The notes under the pieces are model-generated. The model had not been told where the DNA came from. It worked only from the letters and a program-made list of their open reading frames with translations, and did no database searches. This document shows, piece after piece, positions 26,447 to 35,354 of a stretch of 64,000 bases of DNA (position 1 is the first letter of the stretch; every line of letters begins with the position of its first letter). A program made the position numbers and the translations under genes. The DNA is from Sinorhizobium americanum. GTDB lineage: Bacteria > Pseudomonadota > Alphaproteobacteria > Rhizobiales > Rhizobiaceae. The stretch is taken from assembly GCF_001651855.1 (NCBI RefSeq), contig NZ_LNQC01000082.1, forward strand, positions 345 to 64,344, given 5' to 3'.

Positions 26447-28687
26447 GTGCCCATGGTCGATATCGAACAGGCGCTCCCGCTCGCATCGCAACCCGCCGGC
26501 CGGATCATGCGGGCCGGACGAGTGGTCGCCTGCCACGTGGACGACACACTCCTGCTCGTCATCGGCACGGGTGATCCGCTCGCCGGCGAGCTGGCGGCGG
26601 AAATCAACGACGACGCCGGCGCCGCCTTCGCAGCGACGATCATCGGCTGGCGGCTCACGCCCCCCCAGGTGTCGGCCACGCATGGTTTTGCGGCGCTCGT
26701 GCCGATGAACGCAGCCGATCGTGCCCTGACGACCATCCGCTTCGGCGAGGAGGCGACCGCCAGGCGCTATCTCTTCACGCCGCGCCCGGTCACGATTGGC
26801 GTAGCCACCGCAATCCTCACCGATCTGGCAGGGAGCCATCTCACGGCAACCGTCGAGTCCCTGGTGGACGTGCTGATGAAGGGTCCGACCGGGCGGCGGA
26901 GGCTGTCGGCAGTGATCGCATTGCTGCAGTCCGGAAGTGGAAGGGACGGCTTCATCGAACTCCTCGGCGAAAGCCACGAGGGTCCAATTTTCCTGAGCGG
27001 ATGGGGCCGCCACATCGTGCCGGGCGTCTGCCGGGCGGTGGTGGGCGGCGATAGCCCCGCCGCCTGCGAATGCGCGATCGCCACCTTTTCCCGCCAGGAC
27101 GTGCCGGAGGGCGCGGCCGGCTTCGTTGGGCTGCTGTCCGCAAACGAGCCGCTCCGGGCGCGGGATATCGAAGGGCTCCTTTATCGCACGCCCGGCGCCT
27201 GGCGCTATGTGCGTATCCACCAGCATCGAACAATCGCCGGCCCCACGGAAACGCCCGGCCATATTCGCTCGGTGCTGCTCCAGACCCACAGCTCGCCCGA
27301 GGTTCTCCTGCGACTGCGGGCGGCCGCGAACAGTTTCGATGGCCGGGAGACGGTCTCCACGCTTTCGCTTCCCGTGCGCATGGACCTGGACAATGTCTTT
27401 CAGGTGAACGGCGGACTCCTAATCTCGGGCTGGCTGCTCGACCCCGACAGCCATGTCCAAGGCGTCAGGCTTTGCTGCCAGCGGGCCGCAATGCGGATCG
27501 ACGATCGCTGGACGAGGATCGACCGGTCCGACGTAACGGATGCCTTTACGGACCAGCCGTCGTTCCGAAACGGGCTTGAAGGTGGAGGTCATGGTCACGG
27601 CTTCCTCATCTTTGCCGATCGCCTCGCCGGAGGCGCTCAAGCGCCCCTTCATCTGGAACTGACGCTCAGGGACTCGCGTCGCGCCTTCCTGCCGCTGACG
27701 CCCCTGAGGATTCCGGCCCGTGCTGCCGTCCTTCGGCAGTTGAAGTCCATCGACCCGACCGACTGGGCTCTGCCGGAGATCATCGATCGCCAGATCGTGC
27801 CGTTCCTGTCCGGATCGGAAAGACCTCTACCGACGGTTGGCGCCACGCTCGAGGCAGGCTCGTTCGACCGGGCGGGCGGCCCGCCGATCGTCGTCGCCGT
27901 CGGCGATAGCGAAGGGGAAGCCATCGCCCCGTTCCTCGGGCTCCTCGCCCTCGACCCGGAAACGCGGCGGGCGCCGATCGCTCTCGTGCTTACCGCCGAA
28001 CGCTTTCGCCGGCAGGCCGCCCGCATACGGCGGCTTGCCGAATTCTACCAACTGTCGTTGCGGCTGATGTCGACCGACGCGGCTGGGGACGTCTACGATC
28101 TCCTGGAAGCCGGGGCACGTGCGCTCACCAGAGAAACGGTGGTTCTGCTTGCCGGCTCGTTGCTGCCGCATCGGAGGGGCTGGTACGGCAAGCTCGCCGC
28201 CGCCCATGCGACGCGGAAGGGTTCGATCATCTCCCCGACACTTGCCTATGAGGACCACTCCGTGCGCTGGGCCGGAAGCTGGCCGACCGCCGAAGCAGAA
28301 TGCCCGCCGTCGGCCCGCTATGCCGGCTATCCGCTGGGCGCATTGGCCGGTCTGAAGCTGACGCAGGTCGCGGCGGCGTCGCTCGACTGCTGCATCCTGC
28401 CGCGCGAGTCTCTCTTGCTCGCCGGAGGCTTTGCCGCCGGTTATCTCGGCTCCGGGCACAAGGGGCTTGATCTCGGCCTGAGACTCGGCCGTTCCGGCAC
28501 CGAGTCCTATTGGCTTCCATCGGTGCAGATGCTCGGTTCCGACGAGGCATCCGGCGTCACCACAGCCGCAACGGCTGCGCTCATGGAACGGATCGACCAG
28601 AGGATGTTCAGCATTCGCTGGGCAGCCGCTCCAGCAGGCGAAACAGAGCCGAGGGACAGGCCTTCTGCCAAAAGGATCTCCACGTGA
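26447..28687 (+). CDS. wgeF: WgeF (ExpE6 position): large protein with degenerate GT2 fold
   Basis: About 746 residues. The GTG start at 26447 has GAGGCG before it; TTG 26426 and ATG 26453 are alternatives. The middle carries a GWxxDP element (GGLLISGWLLDPDSHVQGVR) as in WgeB and WgeE. The last 200 residues follow the WgeB glycosyltransferase domain segment by segment, but the key residues differ: where WgeB has NSDVVPRAAGW, WgeF has AGSLLPHRRGW, and GDYEDSDLCL becomes GSGHKGLDLG. It therefore looks like a non-catalytic glycosyltransferase relative, possibly a scaffold or a partner of WgeB. The stop overlaps wgeG by four bases. Confidence 0.72.
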   Translation: MPMVDIEQALPLASQPAGRIMRAGRVVACHVDDTLLLVIGTGDPLAGELAAEINDDAGAAFAATIIGWRLTPPQVSATHGFAALVPMNAADRALTTIRFGEEATARRYLFTPRPVTIGVATAILTDLAGSHLTATVESLVDVLMKGPTGRRRLSAVIALLQSGSGRDGFIELLGESHEGPIFLSGWGRHIVPGVCRAVVGGDSPAACECAIATFSRQDVPEGAAGFVGLLSANEPLRARDIEGLLYRTPGAWRYVRIHQHRTIAGPTETPGHIRSVLLQTHSSPEVLLRLRAAANSFDGRETVSTLSLPVRMDLDNVFQVNGGLLISGWLLDPDSHVQGVRLCCQRAAMRIDDRWTRIDRSDVTDAFTDQPSFRNGLEGGGHGHGFLIFADRLAGGAQAPLHLELTLRDSRRAFLPLTPLRIPARAAVLRQLKSIDPTDWALPEIIDRQIVPFLSGSERPLPTVGATLEAGSFDRAGGPPIVVAVGDSEGEAIAPFLGLLALDPETRRAPIALVLTAERFRRQAARIRRLAEFYQLSLRLMSTDAAGDVYDLLEAGARALTRETVVLLAGSLLPHRRGWYGKLAAAHATRKGSIISPTLAYEDHSVRWAGSWPTAEAECPPSARYAGYPLGALAGLKLTQVAAASLDCCILPRESLLLAGGFAAGYLGSGHKGLDLGLRLGRSGTESYWLPSVQMLGSDEASGVTTAATAALMERIDQRMFSIRWAAAPAGETEPRDRPSAKRIST

Positions 28688-30003
28688 ACGAGCTGCTCCG
28701 GGTCCTCGTAGTTTCGCATGGCCATCCGGCAATGTCGCTCGGCGGGGCGGAGATCGCGTCGCACAGCCTGCACAAGGGCCTGAACGCGCTGCCGGAGGTC
28801 GAGTCGATCTACCTCGCCCGGACCGGCCATCCGGTGCCGCGCCACGGCGCGTCAGCGCTGATGAGCCTGCGTCTAACCGTCGATGAGGTACTCTACCACG
28901 CCGACGACTACGACCATTTCTTCCTGTCGAATGGAGATACCGATGCGATCCGCCGCGACCTGCTGCGGTTCGTCGGCGACCTCAAGCCCCACGTCGTTCA
29001 TTTTCATCACATCATCGGCATGGGTCTGGAGGCGGTCTATGCGCTTCGCGAGGCCCTGCCGCACTCGGTCATCGTGGTGACCTTCCATGAATATCTGCCG
29101 ATCTGCCACAACCACGGTCAGATGGTGAAGCGCGCCTCGGGGCAGCTCTGCAGCGAGGCGTCCCCGATCAGTTGTCACGGATGCTTTCCCGAGATCCCGG
29201 TCTCGCAATTCCTGAAGCGGGAACAGTTCGTCCGCGGCATGCTCGACCTTGCCGACGCTTTCGTTTCACCGAGCATGTTTCTCGCCACCCGCTATGTCGA
29301 ATGGGGAATCGAGGCGGAGAAACTCTCGGTGATCGAGAACGGCATTGTCATGCGGGAACCGGCGCCGGCGCGCGATCTCCCCGCTCCGGCCACACGCCGC
29401 AACCGCTTTGCCTACTTCGGTCAGATGACGCCATTCAAGGGCATCGACGTGCTGATCGACGCGGTGTCGCGCGTACCGGAGGAGATCTGGGGCGACGATT
29501 CCTGCCTGATGATCTATGGCGGCAATCTCGAGCGGCAGCCCTTGGAATTCCAGGACCGCGTGAAGAAGCTCATCGATGAGGCCGGTCGCCGCGTGCGCTT
29601 CTACGGAGCCTATCAGAATGGCGACCTGCCGCGGCTGATGCGGTCGGTCGACTGGGTGGTGCTGCCCTCCATCTGGTGGGAAAACTCGCCGATCGTCATC
29701 CAGGAGGCGCTGCATCACCGCAGGCCGATCATCTGCTCCGACATCGGCGGCATGGCCGAGAAGGTGCAGGTCGGCAGGGACGGGCTGCATTTCCGCGCCG
29801 GCAGCGCCCAGGATCTCGCCGACCGGCTGGTCGAGGTGTTGAGCGAGCCGCAGGCCTGGGACCGGCTGCACGCAAGTCTCAGGCCGCCGATGAGTCATAT
29901 CGACTCGGCCCGTCAACAGGCCGAACTCTATCGCCGGCTGCTGCGGGAAAAGCTCGGGCAAGCGAATGCCGCGAATCCCGCCGTGCTCGCGCACGCCGGC
30001 TGA
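28684..30003 (+). CDS. wgeG: Family 4 glycosyltransferase WgeG (ExpE7)
   Basis: A 439-residue GT4 protein starting at GTG in a GTGA overlap with wgeF. The N-terminal half begins LRVLVVSHGHPAMSLGGAEI and holds FHEYLPICHNHGQMVKRASG and SCHGCFPEIP. The C-terminal half holds FAYFGQMTPFKGIDVLIDAV, LPSIWWENSPIVIQEALHHR (EX7E region) and SDIGGMAEKVQVGRDGLHFR. Paralogue of wgeD. Eighteen bases separate it from wgeH. Confidence 0.87.
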   Translation: MNELLRVLVVSHGHPAMSLGGAEIASHSLHKGLNALPEVESIYLARTGHPVPRHGASALMSLRLTVDEVLYHADDYDHFFLSNGDTDAIRRDLLRFVGDLKPHVVHFHHIIGMGLEAVYALREALPHSVIVVTFHEYLPICHNHGQMVKRASGQLCSEASPISCHGCFPEIPVSQFLKREQFVRGMLDLADAFVSPSMFLATRYVEWGIEAEKLSVIENGIVMREPAPARDLPAPATRRNRFAYFGQMTPFKGIDVLIDAVSRVPEEIWGDDSCLMIYGGNLERQPLEFQDRVKKLIDEAGRRVRFYGAYQNGDLPRLMRSVDWVVLPSIWWENSPIVIQEALHHRRPIICSDIGGMAEKVQVGRDGLHFRAGSAQDLADRLVEVLSEPQAWDRLHASLRPPMSHIDSARQQAELYRRLLREKLGQANAANPAVLAHAG

Positions 30004-30021
30004 CGCTTGAGAAGGATCGCC

Positions 30022-31209
30022 ATGGTACGCGTGCTTGTGATGATTCCCTCGGGTGAGGTATACGGACACGACAATGTCCGCTGGTATGAACATCACGACA
30101 TGCAGCGCTACATCGATAGCTACCACAATATCGGCGACGCCTTCGTTTTCGATTCCTCGCTGAAGCTCCTGAGCTACGACAAGCTCGGCGTCCTCGATAT
30201 TTCCGCATTCCGGCCGGACGTCATCGACCGGCTCCGCGGCGAATACGATTATGTCTTCCTGCGCGGCTCCAACTACATCCACGCGTCGATGAACTGGGAA
30301 CAGGCCATCCCCATCCTGAAGCGGCTGGGACTGCCGGTGATCGGCTTCGGCATTGGGGCGCAGGCGCCTGTGAACGGTAGGCTCCAGCTTTCCAACGAGA
30401 CGCGGACGCTTCTCCATCTGATCGCCGACTCCGCCGTCTCGGTCGGCGTACGCGGCGCCTATTCGGCACAGGTTCTATGGGATCTCGGCATCCGCAATGT
30501 CCGCATCGTCGGCTGTCCCACCGCCTTCCGGCGGAACGACCCCGAGCTCCGGATCAAGCTGCCGCCGCTCGAAAGCGTGCGGAAGGTCGGCGTCACGATC
30601 CGACGCGAAGTCTCTCCCGACTATGCGCGGGATATCAAGCGCTATCTCACCTTCCAGCGCTACCTTGCCAAGACCATGGCGGAGCGTTTCGATACGGTGC
30701 TGATGGCGCAAGGCGAGGTCGAGGAAAAAAAACTCGTTCTGGGGACCGAAGCACAGCGGGCGGACGCCATGGCCGCCTTGCGATCCAATGGCTGGGCCGC
30801 ATCCTGGTATCTCGATGACACGATGGAACGGCTTTATCGCGAGCGGCTGTTCTATTCCGACGTCGTCGCCGACTACGAAGCGCTGGTGCGCTCACAGGAC
30901 CTTGTCCTCGGCTATCGGCTGCACGGCAACCTCATGGCGCTCGCCAACGGAACCCCTTCCATCTACTTCACCTACGACAGTCGGACCGTCGAATTCGCCG
31001 AGACATTTCAGATCCCCAGTTTCGATCTCTTCGGCCGCGACGCGTTCCGGCTCGAAGACTATTGGGACCAGTCGCTGTTCGACAGGTACAACCGTGCCTG
31101 GTACCAAACCTACGGCGAGATGCACCGGCTCCTCACGGAAAACGGCGTCGCCCATAAGCTGATCGACACGACTAAGCCGCTGCCGAGCCCCGCTCGCAAG
31201 GTCGCATGA
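30022..31209 (+). CDS. wgeH: Polysaccharide pyruvyl transferase family protein WgeH (ExpE8)
   Basis: A 395-residue paralogue of the protein at 9054-10403. The ATG at 30022 has GAAGGA seven bases upstream; an in-frame TTG at 30007 is less likely. Motifs: NIGDAFVFDSSLKLLSY, YVFLRGSNYIHASMNWEQAI, VIGFGIGAQAPVNGRLQ, SVGVRGAYSAQVLWDLGIRN, IVGCPTAFRRNDP and GYRLHGNLMALANGTPSIYF. It is the last gene of the wge operon. Two pyruvyl-transferase relatives in one cluster may mean one is catalytic and the other modifies a different residue. Confidence 0.83.
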   Translation: MVRVLVMIPSGEVYGHDNVRWYEHHDMQRYIDSYHNIGDAFVFDSSLKLLSYDKLGVLDISAFRPDVIDRLRGEYDYVFLRGSNYIHASMNWEQAIPILKRLGLPVIGFGIGAQAPVNGRLQLSNETRTLLHLIADSAVSVGVRGAYSAQVLWDLGIRNVRIVGCPTAFRRNDPELRIKLPPLESVRKVGVTIRREVSPDYARDIKRYLTFQRYLAKTMAERFDTVLMAQGEVEEKKLVLGTEAQRADAMAALRSNGWAASWYLDDTMERLYRERLFYSDVVADYEALVRSQDLVLGYRLHGNLMALANGTPSIYFTYDSRTVEFAETFQIPSFDLFGRDAFRLEDYWDQSLFDRYNRAWYQTYGEMHRLLTENGVAHKLIDTTKPLPSPARKVA

Positions 31210-31309
31210 AAAGGGGGGTGCCCCATGCGCGGAATCTGAAAGCCTGTCGAGAGCCAGGTGACGGTATCCGTAACCGCGCATCAGCGGACGATCGGCTTTC
31301 ACCCCCTCG

Positions 31310-31530
31310 GTGACAGTGGCTCAACGGGAGGCATCGGGGAAGCCGCCGTGCCGCGGGACTTCGAGCAGGAGGTCGCAAGGCGGATCGAGCAGCCCCTCGG
31401 CCGCTAGCGCGCTCAGCGCGTCGAGCCTTATCGAGGCCACCAGCCTGCCCATATTGCATCGGCCCGCCGCGCCAGCGTGGGAAGCCGTAGCCGTGGACCT
31501 TCACGAGGTCGAGATCGGAGGCACACGGCC
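31310..31530 (-). pseudogene. C-terminal remnant of a FadB/FadJ-type fatty-acid oxidation enzyme
   Basis: The conceptual translation SDLDLVKVHGYGFPRWRGGP followed by MQYGQAGGL is the characteristic C-terminal segment of 3-hydroxyacyl-CoA dehydrogenase/enoyl-CoA hydratase fusion proteins (GYGFPxxRGGPM). After it the frame drifts and ends without the usual PLL.LV tail. Only the last part of the gene is left. It meets a DMT permease remnant head to head at about 31535, so this is a deletion or recombination scar next to wgeH. Confidence 0.55.
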
Positions 31531-31537
31531 GTCCCGA

Positions 31538-31735
31538 GTGACCCTAACCAGCAAGATCATCGCCGACTTCATAAAGTTCGGTCGGTATCTTCAGCCGGTC
31601 TTCGGGATTGCCGCTGCGTCGTTTCTCTTCGGCGATCAGCTCGGCCTGATGTTCGCGGCGGGCGTGGTCCTGATCTTGGGCGGTCTCGCTTTGGCGGTGG
31701 CCAATAAGCGGCCTGCCCCCCCCAGGAAGCTGTAG
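31538..31735 (+). pseudogene. C-terminal remnant of an EamA/DMT-type permease
   Basis: A 65-residue tail: SKIIADFIKFGRYLQPVFGI, AAASFLFGDQLGLMFAAGVV, LILGGLALAVANKRPAPP. This is the last two helices of a drug/metabolite transporter (the YLxPVF, GE/GD-x-LG and GxxLIxxGxxLA pattern). No start or earlier helices are present. The open frame upstream to 31310 is antisense to the FadB-like remnant and not part of it. Confidence 0.5.
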
Positions 31736-31739
31736 CGCA

Positions 31740-32198
31740 TGAGTAGTCCCGTAACGCCAGGTGGCTGCTCCGGCACCCGCGGCGGAATGATCGTTAGCCT
31801 GAGTCGACACCAGCTTCGGGAGGCGGGATAGCCTTCGAACGTTGTTCCCCCCGCTCTCTACTCCTAGAGCGGATTGGCCTGCCCACTGTGGCAGGCCTTT
31901 TTTCAGCGTCCGCTGAGGGCCACAACTGTGCCATTCATGGGCCGCATCCCAATGCCCGCAGAGGGTCGATTTTCCCGCTTGGCGAGGCGCAAAATGGGCC
32001 GAGCGGGCTGTTGCAAGGCTTTCCAGACATCCTGGAGGGGCAAGGCAGACGGAGAAGACGTGCATCCAAATTATGCTCGACAACTTCCCTCCGCCGCCCG
32101 GAGGACCAGCACCGTTTCGCAAATTCATTGCGCAAGACGAGTGTGCTAGAATCGGTGGGAATACACATCCGATCATTGGCTGTATCCGGAGGTGCGAA
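31740..32198. other. Intergenic stretch, no gene seen apart from a terminator
   Basis: Between the permease remnant and the hydroxyacid dehydrogenase. It holds the terminator at 31877 and nothing else I can support. Frames here that read through on the plus strand lack a ribosome binding site, and the dehydrogenase start lies at its right end. Confidence 0.5.
31877..31903 (+). terminator. Rho-independent terminator
   Basis: GGCCTGCC-ACTGT-GGCAGGCC followed by TTTTTT. An eight-base perfect stem and T6 tract on the plus strand. It probably terminates transcription from the permease remnant side. Confidence 0.85.
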
Positions 32199-33143
32199 GT
32201 GTCCGGCCAACCCATTCCCGTTCTGATGGTCGATGAGTATCCTGACTACATCGACGCCGAAGTGTGGGCTGCTGAGCTGAAGAAGCGCGTGCCGCAGCTG
32301 GAGTTCAGGCTTTGGCCAGACATCGGGAACGAAGCTGACATAGATATCGTGCTGATCGACAAGGGCACCGGTCCTTTCGACGCGATGACAGGACTGCGCG
32401 CCGTCGTGTATCTGGGTGCTGGTGTCGATGGTATTGATCTCAAAAGCTTTCCCAAGAGTGCTCCGCTCATTAGGCTCGCAACGCGCGAGCTGGCTTCGGA
32501 AGTGGTACAGTACATCGTCCTTCGCGTTCTCTGCCAGCAACGGCATGTTGCGGAGTACATGAGTCAGCAAGCCCGTAAGATTTGGAATCCGATCGCGCCG
32601 GGGAAGATCTCCGAGACAAGAATTGTCGTGCTGGGTGCGGGCCGGATCGGTGGCTGGGCTGCAAAGCTGTTTGCGGAGCTGGGCTACGACACTGCTGTCT
32701 GGTCTCGTCACCAGAAGGCGCTTCCTGGCATACAGAGTTACTTTGGCCCTGCCCAACTCGCGGATGCCCTCACAGGCCGGGACTACGTTATCTGTTCGCT
32801 TCCCCTGACTGCTGACACTCGTGGGATACTGAACTCCAGTGCCTTTGAAAAAGTGAAGCGAGGTGCCTACCTCGTCAATGTCGCCAGGGGCGCGCATGTG
32901 AACGAAGCCGACCTGATCCGCGCTCTCGACGAAGATCAGCTTTCCGGTGCTTGCCTTGATGTGTTTCAGCACGAACCGCTGGAGCCCTCATCACCATTGT
33001 GGAGCCATCCCAAGGTGACCATCACACCTCATGCCGCGAGCTTCTGGGTTGATTGTGGAATTGTCCAAGCCGCCGATCTCTGCGGTCAAGTCGCAAGAGG
33101 AGAGCCGCCGTCCAACAAGATCGACCTCCAACAGGGTTACTGA
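32199..33143 (+). CDS. D-isomer-specific 2-hydroxyacid dehydrogenase (glyoxylate/hydroxypyruvate reductase A type)
   Basis: A 314-residue enzyme. The GTG at 32199 is chosen because GGAGG lies seven bases upstream and the length then matches GhrA; the open frame extends to 32073. Motifs: VYLGAGVDGIDLKSF, VVLGAGRIGGWAAKLFAELG (NAD(P)-binding GxGxxG), SLPLTADTRGILNSSAF, LVNVARGAHVNEADLIRALD (catalytic Arg), ACLDVFQHEPLEPSSPLW (Glu) and ITPHAAS (His). It reduces glyoxylate, hydroxypyruvate or a related 2-keto acid with NAD(P)H in the cytoplasm. No obvious partner pathway next to it. Confidence 0.87.
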   Translation: MSGQPIPVLMVDEYPDYIDAEVWAAELKKRVPQLEFRLWPDIGNEADIDIVLIDKGTGPFDAMTGLRAVVYLGAGVDGIDLKSFPKSAPLIRLATRELASEVVQYIVLRVLCQQRHVAEYMSQQARKIWNPIAPGKISETRIVVLGAGRIGGWAAKLFAELGYDTAVWSRHQKALPGIQSYFGPAQLADALTGRDYVICSLPLTADTRGILNSSAFEKVKRGAYLVNVARGAHVNEADLIRALDEDQLSGACLDVFQHEPLEPSSPLWSHPKVTITPHAASFWVDCGIVQAADLCGQVARGEPPSNKIDLQQGY

Positions 33144-33245
33144 GTCGGGTAAGGGCCTCACCCAAACTCGCTGAGCGGAGTGGCCGCCCCCGCCCCAGGA
33201 GTGCCGCAATGCAAGGGCGTTGTTCAACCGATTTCAGGTTAGGCT

Positions 33246-33937
33246 ATGAAACAGGAAATTCGGCTTTTTGGCGCTGTTGCGGTCCGACCCGCCGTCCTAG
33301 CTCTTATATCTCAGTTCGAAGCGGCGACGGGATACAATGTTGCGGTCAAGTTCGAGCTCAATCCGACATTAAAGAAGCAGATTGAGGGGGGGAGCCTTTT
33401 GACGTCGTCATCATCAATCCGCATATGGTTCAGGATCTTGCCGCCATGGGAAAGATCAAGGCGGGGAGTGAGGTAGCGTTTGGCCGGATCGCAATGGGCG
33501 TCGCAGCCAAGGCAGGCAGTCGATCGTTCGACATTAGCTCCATGGAAGCGTTCGAACACGCATTGAAGAGCGCCAGATCAATCGCCTACGCCGCTGACGG
33601 AACCAGCGGCGGCTACTTCTCCGATCTGCTGGAGCGCCTGGGAATAGCGGACGAGGTGACGCCCGGGCTGGTGGGCATATCAGGAGGGCAGACAGCGCTG
33701 GCTGTAGCCCGTGGGGAGGCCGAGTTGGCGGTCGTTCCCGTGACCTCAATTCTCGCTGCCGCTCCCGATGTAATGCTTCTCGGGCGATTTCCGGCGGAAC
33801 TCCAAAGTTACATCGACTTCGCCATTGGCATCAGCGCCGATCCAAGGGACACAGAAGCTGCGAAGCAACTGTCGGAGTTTCTGATGTCGGCTGACGTCGA
33901 TGGCACTTTGGCAGCAAAGGGCGTCGAGCGCCACTAA
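33246..33937 (+). pseudogene. ModA-like substrate-binding protein, frameshift in a G tract
   Basis: The 5' part reads MKQEIRLFGAVAVRPAVLAL and LNPTLKKQIEGG. The 3' part continues EPFDVVIINPHMVQDLAAMG and GGYFSDLLERLGIADEV, TALAVARGEAELAVVPVTSI. This is a type 2 periplasmic binding fold of the kind seen in molybdate-binding-like proteins. The two parts join if the G7 tract at 33386-33392 had eight Gs (IEGGEPFDVV). No signal peptide is obvious at the N-terminus. It follows the dehydrogenase gene by about 100 bases with no transporter genes nearby. Confidence 0.75.
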
Positions 33938-34074
33938 GAGCGTCGCGATGCAACGTCATGCTAGCGCCCATGCGTCCGCTCGGGGGGCGATCGAGCCGTT
34001 CATTGCAGCCGCCATGGGCGGCACGCAATGGGGTCGATCCTTCCAGTTCAGATTCCGCATCAATGGCTTAGCAT

Positions 34075-34443
34075 TCATTTGGACACCGGTCCTTCACGCG
34101 AAATCATTAGGTTTTCCGAAAAGTGTCCAGCCTTCTCGCCGGGCTCGGAATCCCGCTGAACAGATCGCCCGCTCTTCCGCAGCCGAATGATATCAGCGGC
34201 GTCGAGCAGAGCGCTTCGTATTTCTCGTTCTGAACGGTCTGGAGCGGATACGGCAACCTTTAACAGTGCGATAGTGGCGTCCTGGACAGCGTTGTTCGAC
34301 TCGACGCCCTTTATCTTCGGCATGTCGTGGATTACCGCCACAGCGCGCTCCAGCAGCCGGCGGGCCGCCAACGGAGTAAGATGATGGACCTCATTGGCGG
34401 CGCGGCATAGCTCGGAAACGAAACTCGTTACCGTGGTCATCAT
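34075..34443 (-). CDS. Hypothetical protein
   Basis: A 122-residue mostly helical protein beginning MMTTVTSFVSELCRAANEVH, with ARRLLERAVAVIHDMPKIKG and EIRSALLDAADIIRLRKSGR. No signal peptide or membrane segment. I do not recognise the family. Start could be at either of the two ATG codons. Codon use looks like its neighbours. The AT-rich region upstream (34444-34510) could hold its promoter. Confidence 0.5.
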   Translation of the reverse strand: MMTTVTSFVSELCRAANEVHHLTPLAARRLLERAVAVIHDMPKIKGVESNNAVQDATIALLKVAVSAPDRSEREIRSALLDAADIIRLRKSGRSVQRDSEPGEKAGHFSENLMISREGPVSK

Positions 34444-34611
34444 CGGATGCTACCTACTTTTCAGATGGAAGTAGTATACCTATTAGTAAATACATCTACT
34501 CCGTGTAGCCGTCAAAGGGAAACGATTGCGCGCGTCGCCCCTTTGGGCGGTGCCCCCTAATCCTTGACTGCCACCGGCGCTGTGCGACGCTGAACGCAAA
34601 GCGAGATGCGA

Positions 34612-34785
34612 ATGATGATGAAACTCGATGACGACGTGGAGACGGCGCTAGCCCTCTCCTGCGAAGAGCTCCAGATGACGCGGGAAGAATTGATCCGCCT
34701 CATCATTCGCGAGTGGCTGCAGGGATACGGTTACCTGCCCATCAATGACTTGGACGAGGGGAGCGAGACCGAAGGGAGTGCGTAG
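34612..34785 (+). CDS. Small ribbon-helix-helix-like protein, copy 2
   Basis: A 57-residue protein (MMMKLDDDVETALALSCEEL) closely related to the one at 370-537. The two share DDDVExAxAxxCEELxMTR, ELIRLIIREW and the acidic tail. Three ATG codons in a row leave the exact start open. The gene is followed immediately (no gap) by a GTG reading VSGFTDEERAAS that stops after 12 codons. As in copy 1, something was once translationally coupled behind it, but the following gene is different and broken. Confidence 0.7.
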   Translation: MMMKLDDDVETALALSCEELQMTREELIRLIIREWLQGYGYLPINDLDEGSETEGSA

Positions 34786-35010
34786 GTGAGCGGCTTTACT
34801 GATGAAGAGCGAGCGGCGAGCTAAAGCGCCGCGATGACGCCATTAAACGGCAAGCGGAAGCCCAAAAGGCTGGGAAGCGTCTTGCTGAACTGAAGGAACT
34901 GGCGCGCGGAGACGAGGGGCCTCCATTGCGGCAGACCGATGCGAAGGTGGGAGGCGACGAACCCCGAATCCTTTGTGCGATATCTGCCTCTGACACGCTC
35001 GAACCGAGCA
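34786..35010 (+). pseudogene. Possible frameshifted small gene coupled to the RHH-like gene
   Basis: GTG directly after the RHH-like stop gives VSGFTDEERAAS and a stop. In another frame a highly charged helix follows (ELKRRDDAIKRQAEAQKAGK, RLAELKELARGDEGP). The two fit one frameshifted protein with a charged coiled coil. The downstream end is not clear. From here to 35355 I see only a terminator. Confidence 0.3.
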
Positions 35011-35103
35011 GACTGACGCCTGGGTCACGCAATCGACACGATCACCGTTATACAGATCTCATCTCGCCATTGACCACGGATGTACTGGCAATGGCTGCAG
35101 GAA

Positions 35104-35128
35104 GGTCGGGGTTGCCCGGCCTTTTTTT
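35104..35128 (+). terminator. Rho-independent terminator
   Basis: GGTCGGG-GTTG-CCCGGCC followed by seven Ts. A seven-base stem with one G-T pair. It lies downstream of the RHH-like gene and its broken follower. Confidence 0.7.
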
Positions 35129-35354
35129 GTTGCCGAGGGATCCTACAAGCCGATTACCAAAACCAAGAGCGCCCGCCGATAAGACGGGCGCCGAGTCAGC
35201 TTACTATACTCTCGAGAATTCGCCTTCATCAGCGTCGCGGGTGGTCGATCTTTCCGGTTCTCATAGGTCCAAACGAGCAGTTCGCTCATACTATCTATCC
35301 GCTCCGATATGAAGGCCTCCGCGTCGCCCTTCACGTCGTTCATTAACATGCTGT

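Noticed and set aside
31935-32972. Minus-strand open frame of 345 codons
   Set aside because: Antisense to the hydroxyacid dehydrogenase; no recognisable protein.
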